Assembly: GCA_964006375.1 (NCBI GenBank)
Contig: OZ023262.1
Span: 91,957,654-92,021,653, forward strand
Source of the DNA: Tillus elongatus
Lineage: Eukaryota; Arthropoda; Insecta; Coleoptera; Cleridae
Direction: 5' to 3'
Length of the DNA: 64,000 nucleotides
This document shows positions 57,746-64,000 of the stretch, one piece after another (the stretch's first letter is position 1; each line of letters opens with the position of its first letter). The position numbers were made by a program, and so were the translations under genes. The notes beneath the pieces were generated by a model. The model ran no database searches. It saw nothing but the letters and a program-made list of their open reading frames with translations, and was not told where the DNA came from.

Positions 57746-57960
57746 TAAGAAAGCAGGCATGAGATTTGGTTACCAGTATAACCTGTATAGTAGAAACAAT
57801 GTCGTATTTCATCAAAATGGCTTTATTGTTTGAAAATGTAAAAAAATTTTCCCAAAATAAATTTTAAATGTTCCCGAAAAAACTGGTTCGTGGCCAATGA
57901 ACGTTAGGTTAATAGCAAATTGAGCTATTGAAATTTGAAACTTGAATGAAAATTCGCTAC
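57745..57960 (+). repeat. MITE body fragment
   Basis: Phrases aagaaagcaggcatgagatttggttaccag (about 57,747) and aatgaaaattcgctaccata (57,943) match the interior and end of the MITE unit at 3,181-3,495; the opening end is missing. Confidence 0.65.
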
Positions 57961-58335
57961 CATATACCTCATATAACATATGTAATAGCGGTAAAAATAG
58001 ATTTCCAAAGTGCATCATAGCCGAAATATACAGGGTAATTCATTAGGTGAGCGACATTCATATCTCGGTAACTATGGCAACTGGAGCTAGGGAAAAACAT
58101 TCGGAAGGTGAGTTCGAGTACAATTTAGTTAATATTTTTTTATTTTCTTATGCTTGCCACAAGATGGCGCTTTTTTGGGTAACTCTTTTTGAAGTCTGTT
58201 ATATCAAAATATTTTTATTACAATGTTATCTTCCTGTTCTATATTTTTATCCGAGTTTCAACTCTCTTATATTAAGGGTGATAAAAGGGTTGAATCTGAT
58301 CAAAAGTTAACGCAAGTGGGCTATTTAGACCCATT
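57955..58335 (+). repeat. DDE_3-type transposon end, copy 2
   Basis: As copy 1, with tatacagggtaattcattag at 58,027. It pairs in inverse orientation with 60,080-60,480. Confidence 0.75.
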
Positions 58336-58985
58336 GTTTTCTGTATAATACTAAATTAAAGATTTTATGAATTATTTAAAGTGAGTTCGCTACATACACA
58401 GAGATTTAAATAATAAGAAGTTTTTTAAATAAGGTATCGCACAAATCTATACAAACAGTAAAATATTATTCTTAAGATTGCTAGTGTCAACTCTCACGTG
58501 ATGAAATGACAGCTTCTGATTAGACAAAGAGGCTAGATAAGTAGAGGCGGTTGGCTCGTGTGCTGCCATGCCTACACACGCTGAATACATGTAGTCTGTG
58601 TGGCACCATTTTGAACTTGCTCCGTCAAAATAAATCTGATTATATAGTAACTTATATAATGTTGTGCTCAAAATAAGGAAGCCCAGTATGTTTCCCGTTA
58701 AACCATAAGTTATATTCGAGTGTTAATATATTAGAGAGAAAGCTCATATTGTGCCAAGAAATTATCTTCATTGGTAAACTCTTCTTTATCAGGTGGAATA
58801 ACTGAGATAGTGTGGTAGTGTGTACATTTTGTACGCAAAAAGGGCCATATCGTCTACTGCAATTATTTTAATTCTAGACTTCGATGACATTCATTCATTA
58901 GGAATTAACCCAGCAACGATTTTCAGTCGGTATCCGATCCTTAATAAAGTGTTTTTATTACTTTTTTGTACTTTGTTATATAAAA
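58336..58985. other. No recognisable feature
   Basis: Short ORFs only; no repeat matches within the window. Confidence 0.4.
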
Positions 58986-58989
58986 GCTG

Positions 58990-59173
58990 TGTCTACTGTT
59001 TAGTGTGATTTTGGTCTGGGTTAAGTGGAAGAACAGAGGGAGGTGCCACTTTATGGCACCTTTTATGTGAACTCGGCACTTTCACATACTGGTGTTAATT
59101 TAATGTTTATTTTATAATTGAATGTATATTTGTAAAGTTGGCCTGTTAATAAAGGCAATTATTATTATTATTT
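58990..59173 (+). repeat. Retroposon 3' end with (ATT)n tail
   Basis: An aataaaggcaattattatta end (59,148-59,170), preceded by GC-richer sequence with an inverted ggtgccactttatggcacc hairpin at 59,042-59,060. Typical of a non-LTR or SINE 3' terminus; no coding part remains. Confidence 0.5.
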
Positions 59174-60079
59174 TAGGTTTTACCAATTTAGGTCCCTTAT
59201 ACTTTGAAAGAAATGAAAGAATATATTCTTGGCAAAAATACTAGGTCTAGCTTTGTGGAAATAAATAATTAAAAAATCTTGTATAGCGGAAAAAAATTAA
59301 TAGAAATATATATTTGAAAAAGAAGTTTCTTCAATTGCTCGCCCCCTCGTGGCTAAGATAAAGAAACATAAACGTTTTTAGTTAATCATGTTTATAAAAT
59401 CCTTCTATGAATTTTTTCCTGTATGTATCAATATCTCCATTTTTAAAATTGATACAGTTAATTATTATATAAGATATTTTTTGGCGTTGTACTAGCTCCC
59501 TCGCTGGCATTTTAACAACGGAATGCCACTTGCGGTTCAATCAGAAACGCACTGGCTTTCTCTGTTTTGAGTATAACTCTCTATTTATAAATACTACAGA
59601 ATCATATTTGTTTTGACGAGACAAGTTCAAACTAGTTACATTAAGTGCCATTATCAGATAAATCACCCTGCATGCAACGTGTAGGATTTTAAGTATTTAC
59701 ACCCTCGCAACGGTAAAAGATATTAAATTGATTAAATAAGAGGGGAGTTGCACAATCTAGTAAAGTAAAGAATTGGTTGGCAAAAAAGGTGACCTAATTT
59801 TTATGCTTCCTGGAATATGGTGAAAAAAATTATTTTAAAAATTTATTATTTTCGTAGCCTCTTCATTTCTGAAAATATGTAAATAGAGTCTTCACTTTCT
59901 TAAAGTACTTTTAGCAGTAGTATTTGAAAATGCTATTAAAATCGAGTTCCCACATTTCGTTTTTCGAGAATCATCGTCAAATTTGATTTCTCCAAACGGG
60001 AGCCATATTGAATTTAAACATCATTATCTTGTACTCGTGGAAATAATTCCACTGATGTATCACATGGTGAGTATAACTT
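59174..60079. other. No recognisable feature
   Basis: About 0.9 kb of AT-rich sequence without gene or repeat matches. Confidence 0.4.
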
Positions 60080-60480
60080 AAAAGATGACCAACTTACATC
60101 AACTTTTGATTAACTTCAACCCTCTTATCACTCTTTAATAAAATAGGGTCGAAACTCAGACAGAAATATAGATCAAGGTTAGGAATAAAAAAAAGAAGAT
60201 AACATTGTAATAAAATTAATTTCAGATAACAGCGCTCAAAAAGCTTCAACCAAGCAAGCGCCATCTGGTGGCAAGAATGAAAAAATCTACAAATATTACC
60301 TCAATTGCACTTGAAAAAACATTTGGAATGTTTTTCCCGAAGGTCTAGTTGACATAGTTACCGAGATATGAATGTCGCTCACTAATGAATCGCCCTGTAG
60401 ATCTTGGCTCCGTTGCACGTTAGAAATCTATTTCTACCGATATTACCTAAATATGTTATATGAGGTATTATCAAGCCATG
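60080..60480 (-). repeat. DDE_3-type transposon end, copy 3 (inverted)
   Basis: Contains gtcgctcactaatgaatcg (60,374) and gttatatgaggtattatcaa (60,452), the complement of copies 1 and 2. Confidence 0.75.
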
Positions 60481-60929
60481 CCAGTTTTATTGATGGCCGC
60501 TAAAAAAAGTGATCATCCTAAAACCTAATGTAAAATGATCATACCCCTTTCGACATTTCTCTGCGCAATAGTTTAACAACTTTCCCCATTTGAACCACAT
60601 TGTAGCTCCAATAATAGGGAAGATGACTGTTGTAAATGATTCCCGTGTACAAGCATATCCAGATACAGATATCTCGGAAACTATGCAGAATAGACTAGAA
60701 CGTGTTACCTTCATAAAATGGACAATCGAATTTGCAGCTTAACTAGTTGGGAAAACACCAAGCGATCAACGAAGACAAATTAGCTTGATATGTCAATATC
60801 AGCAATTCGATGCGCATTTTTTTTGACATCAGAATCGAGATGGTAATGAAAAGTTGAATAACTTTCCCCATTTGAACAACATTGTAGCTCCAGTAATAAC
60901 GGAGATAGCTATGCTAAACGATTCCCGTG
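60481..60929. repeat. Transposon internal sequence, partly duplicated
   Basis: aactttccccatttgaac and cattgtagctcca-taata occur at 60,580 and again at 60,860. ggccgctaaaaaaagtgatc (60,494) recurs at 61,275. No intact ORF. Confidence 0.55.
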
Positions 60930-61262
60930 AACACCCTGTATAAGGGGGTCGTAACTCAGACAAAAAATATAGAATAAAATTAGGGGTTTCAGAAAAATGA
61001 AAAAGAAGATAACGTTGTAATAGGAATATTTTGAGATAACAGCCCTCAAAAAGTTTTAACCGAAAAAGCGCAATCTGGTGGCAAGAATAAGTAAATGAAT
61101 ATATTGTTGATGATTTGTACTTGAAAAGGCCTTTCGAACAGTGTTTGTTCGAAGCTCTAGTTACCATAGCTACCGAGGTATCAATGTCGCTTAACTAATG
61201 AATCACTCTGTATAGCTCAGCTTCGATGCATATATGTTGTATAAGGTACTATCAAACTACTC
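60930..61262 (-). repeat. DDE_3-type transposon end, copy 4 (inverted)
   Basis: Contains atgtcgcttaactaatgaat (61,183) and ttgtataaggtactatcaaa (61,237). The outer partner is probably copy 1. Confidence 0.7.
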
Positions 61263-61541
61263 TAGTTTTATTGGTGGCCGCTAAAAAAGTCATCATCCAA
61301 AACCCAATGTAAAATGATCATACCCCTTTCACAATATGTTAGATAGGGATATTTTTGGGAAAAATGGGATTTCTTAATCCAAGATATTCACTTGTATGAC
61401 GCTCCTGCTGAGGCTCCTCCTAACTACTGTAGGTTTTTTAAAGGATCTTAAGTTATTGTTAATTTGGCTTGTCCCCACTTTGTTACTTAGAAACCTTATG
61501 ACAGTTTGTATTAAGCTTAAGTGAGGTAACTCAAGTTAAAA

Positions 61542-62605
61542 ATGGAACTTTTAAAAGAGACACACCGAATTGAAGATTTGATGATAGGGCATGGAGACAA
61601 GACCCGAACACAAACTGAAGCTTGCAAGTTATTTAATTATTAGTATATACACAGTACTATTGCATGGTAAACAATTTGTAAAATCGTAAAAAAATTGTGT
61701 TTTCGCCATGTAAGAGACAGATTCAAGACCAGTACTCCTACAGTCACAGCAGACACAAAACTGGATGTTAATTTGCAAGAAAAACCGCACAAATCAGTTG
61801 AATAAGTGTGCGAGAGAAGAGTCAATAAGTAAGTCGTCTGTTCATAAATGTTTAGTGACGAATAAATGGCATCCTTAAAAGGTACGTTTAGTTCAAAAAC
61901 TTACTGCGGATGATTTCACTCGCTGCTTAGACTTTTGCGGGATGATGATGGACACTTGCAATGCCAATCCACAATTTTCTGAAAAAATAGTTTTTTCTGA
62001 TTGGGCTACAATTTATTTAAATGCGTCAGTAAACAAGAAAAATGATCGATGTTGGGCACCCGAAAATCCACATTTGAAAGGGGCCAGCCATATCCAATTC
62101 CCGCAAAAAAATGAGTGGACGGGAATTGGGGGGTCCCTCAATTGTTGGTCAATTTTTTATTGACGGCACACTTGGTGCTAACAATTATTTGGAACTGATT
62201 CGCCAACACATAATTCCTAATCTGACTTTCCTTTATCCAAATTGAGCAAATTATAATATTGTCCCTAGTTCAATTTGGTTTCAACACGATGGAGCTCCAC
62301 ACCACTCTCGAACAGTACGTGATGACCTCAACACAATTTTCCTGAATAGGTGGATCGGTAGAAGAGGATTTATTGAATGTCCAGATACATCAAAGGACCC
62401 AGCTCCTGTATTTTTTTTGTAGGATTACATAAAATCTAAAGTTTATTTTCATCAACCGAGAAATATCGTAGAACTTCAAAATAGAATAACCATGGAAATA
62501 ACGAATATCCCGCCACAAAAGATAAAACAAGCAATCCAGGAATTTCAAAATCGTCTGGCTTATTGTCAAGAAGTTAATGGACAACAATTTGAACATTTAA
62601 TTTAA
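61542..62605 (+). pseudogene. DDE_3-type transposase, nearly full length, disrupted
   Basis: Starts at ATG 61,542. Early stops interrupt the helix-turn-helix region (61,640-61,860). The core then reads KLTADDFTRCLDFCGMMMDT, FSDWATIYLNASVN (the first catalytic position, the expected Asp-Glu changed to Asp-Trp), WFQHDGAPHHSRTVRDDLN with the second Asp (about 62,285), NRWIGRRGFIE, and a C-terminal YIKSKVYFHQPRNI to the end VNGQQFEHLI, TAA 62,603-62,605. The SPDL block with the third Asp is replaced by SKDPAPVFF and a stop. It is a distinct lineage from 4,682-5,804. Confidence 0.82.
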
Positions 62606-62634
62606 TATTCTCTCCTGCCTTCTTATTGTCTTTA

Positions 62635-62748
62635 GCGAATTTTCATTAAGAAAAATTCACTATTAGAGAAGTCACAATGTAAACCTTTGAAAAAAATTAC
62701 TTTAGATGAGCACGGGTCCATAGAACCCAAAACCAAGGTTCGTGAAAC

Positions 62749-62831
<83 letters not shown>

Positions 62832-62960
62832 GTATCCGAGAGATAACTCAAAAAATACCAGACTGATTTTAATCAAACTTGGCATAAATCTTGCATGGGC
62901 GAACACCGAGGTCGAGTTCGTTAATCATCCTTTATGCTCAAGTTTTCCGGTGGAAAATCG
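62635..62960 (-). repeat. Composite (TA)-core repeat, partial copy
   Basis: A hairpin tttagcgaattttc / gaaaaattcacta (62,635-62,663), (TA)n at 62,751-62,819 with gtatgtatgta on its right side, then gagataactcaaaaaatacc (62,839). The linker and MITE modules are missing. Confidence 0.75.
62751..62819. repeat. (TA)n microsatellite
   Basis: About 34 TA units followed by four TATG units. Confidence 0.97.
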
Positions 62961-63690
62961 GGGAAAACTCTTTGAAAACGCTATATTTTTGTAAGTATCA
63001 GAGTAACTGGAATGAGACTTTACATATGACTAGAAATAGTGCAAATAAACCTATGTTGAATGTGAGTTTTAAGTAATTTGCTACTGAGTTTTTTCCAAAT
63101 TAAAAATAAAATCTCAAAGACATGCGTTGAAACCACATAGTGGTTAAAATCCGATGCCTGATAAACAGAGTAGGTAACTGCCACACGCATATTGATTCAT
63201 ACATCAGATAGAAACCATATATCAACCGTAACCAAACTAAATATATACCGGGCATAAAACATACTATCCGAACAAACAATCGTGAAATCTCGGCCGCAGT
63301 TATGGAAAATGACAGACGACATGCCATTAAAAATTTGCTAAGTGATTGTTATTTAACTGGGGGATTCAATCAATTATTAAAATACACTATATCTGTCACT
63401 TTATTAACGGCCCCAAATACTGTTTTAGCGAGGCATAGATATATTATGCTGTCGCATAATATAGCCGCAATGTGAACAAAATCAAGCAAAGTATCTATTA
63501 AAATGATTCTAAAACAGTTTCTTTGATCTTTAAACTTAAACATAAGACGTCATATAAGACCGAAACAGTCGTGGGATGTGTTTCAATCGTAATTCCACTA
63601 ACTCTGTAATTAATTGTTACGTATACTTTGAATATAATGTCCCGGGCATGAAGCCAATCTATGGTATCACGCAAGTATAACGTTAGTTGA
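62961..63690. other. No recognisable feature
   Basis: AT-rich sequence; a short palindrome attatgctgtcgcataat at 63,445 is the only structure noticed. Confidence 0.4.
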
Positions 63691-63697
63691 CGTGTGC

Positions 63698-63765
63698 CTA
63701 GGTGGCGCAGAGAGCATCGCGCTTGTCTCCTAAGCAGAAGGTTACTATCGAATCCAACTTGAACG
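63698..63765 (+). repeat. tRNA-like SINE head, degenerate
   Basis: ctaggtggcgcagagagcat as box A region and ggttactatcgaatcc as a disrupted box B. The T-loop is interrupted, so it is not a working tRNA. Confidence 0.45.
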
Positions 63766-64000
63766 TATGTTTTTTTAAATGTTTTATTTTGACATTTGGA
63801 GAAACGATAGTGCACAGATTTCATACATCTTGAATAAGATGTCATTTTTGTTTAAAACGCCTAAATAAGTTTTTCACCTTTGAGTCTGCAATTATAATTT
63901 TGTTATTGTTGATAGTGAAAAAACCGGTTCGATTAGGTTGACTAAAACGAAATCATATTGGCGATCAATAAGGAAAAATAACTGCTACGTTTATAATTTG
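63766..64000. other. No recognisable feature
   Basis: End of window, nothing identified. Confidence 0.4.

Overview
The window is a piece of a large, repeat-choked arthropod genome, most likely an insect. It is AT-rich, carries 17 (TA)n arrays and many decayed DDE/mariner transposons, and shows no convincing host gene. Almost all recognisable sequence is mobile DNA, much of it nested, and most of it is broken.

The best-preserved element is a Polinton/Maverick-type (adintovirus-like) element at about 33,314-51,562 (18.2 kb). Its long terminal inverted repeats (TIRs) are about 33,314-37,190 and 49,680-51,562. Between them lie an unknown nuclear-looking protein, a retrovirus-like integrase with a chromodomain (one in-frame TGA), two tandem fibre-like coiled-coil proteins, a conserved basic protein, a packaging ATPase, a phospholipase A2-domain capsid protein, an adenain-like protease, a minor capsid (penton) protein, a frame-broken major capsid protein, a small conserved protein, a short protein that looks like only the N-terminal extension of the Polinton DNA polymerase, a predicted membrane protein, an unknown 298-aa protein and a small frameshifted gene. 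No polymerase catalytic domain is present. The set describes virion assembly (capsid, maturation protease, DNA packaging) plus integration, without self-encoded replication. The PLA2-domain gene and the protease overlap at a slippery heptamer A_AAA_AAC followed by a perfect 11-bp stem, which suggests -1 ribosomal frameshifting. A second A_AAA_AAC lies where the conserved basic protein changes frame.

The two flanks of the Polinton, 33,106-33,190 and 51,675-52,222, are the two halves of one copy of a dispersed repeat. The element therefore inserted into that repeat's internal (TA)n tract. This composite repeat is a roughly 315-bp MITE, a linker, a (TA)n core and a terminal hairpin, and it recurs about eleven times.

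Left of the Polinton are: a Ty3/gypsy integrase remnant (1-836); a mariner/DDE_3-type transposon with 0.47-kb TIRs and a 63-bp intron (2,586-6,336); transposase fragments (9.45, 11.2, 27.0 kb); an inverted-repeat element with a 303-bp tandem array and a deleted mariner inside (11.8-14.8 kb); a probable solo LTR (15.2-15.6 kb); a Penelope-like composite nested in a hAT-like element (16.2-21.4 kb); two jockey-like retrotransposon copies (19.1-20.2 and 29.7-30.7 kb); and a tRNA-derived SINE (28.0-28.4 kb). Right of it are: a hAT-like non-autonomous element with an 8-bp target duplication (52.6-53.6 kb); SINE heads; an RNase H-bearing retrotransposon remnant (54.6-55.5 kb); and nested copies of a DDE_3-type transposon (56.2-62.6 kb). 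Long stretches hold nothing recognisable and are listed as such.
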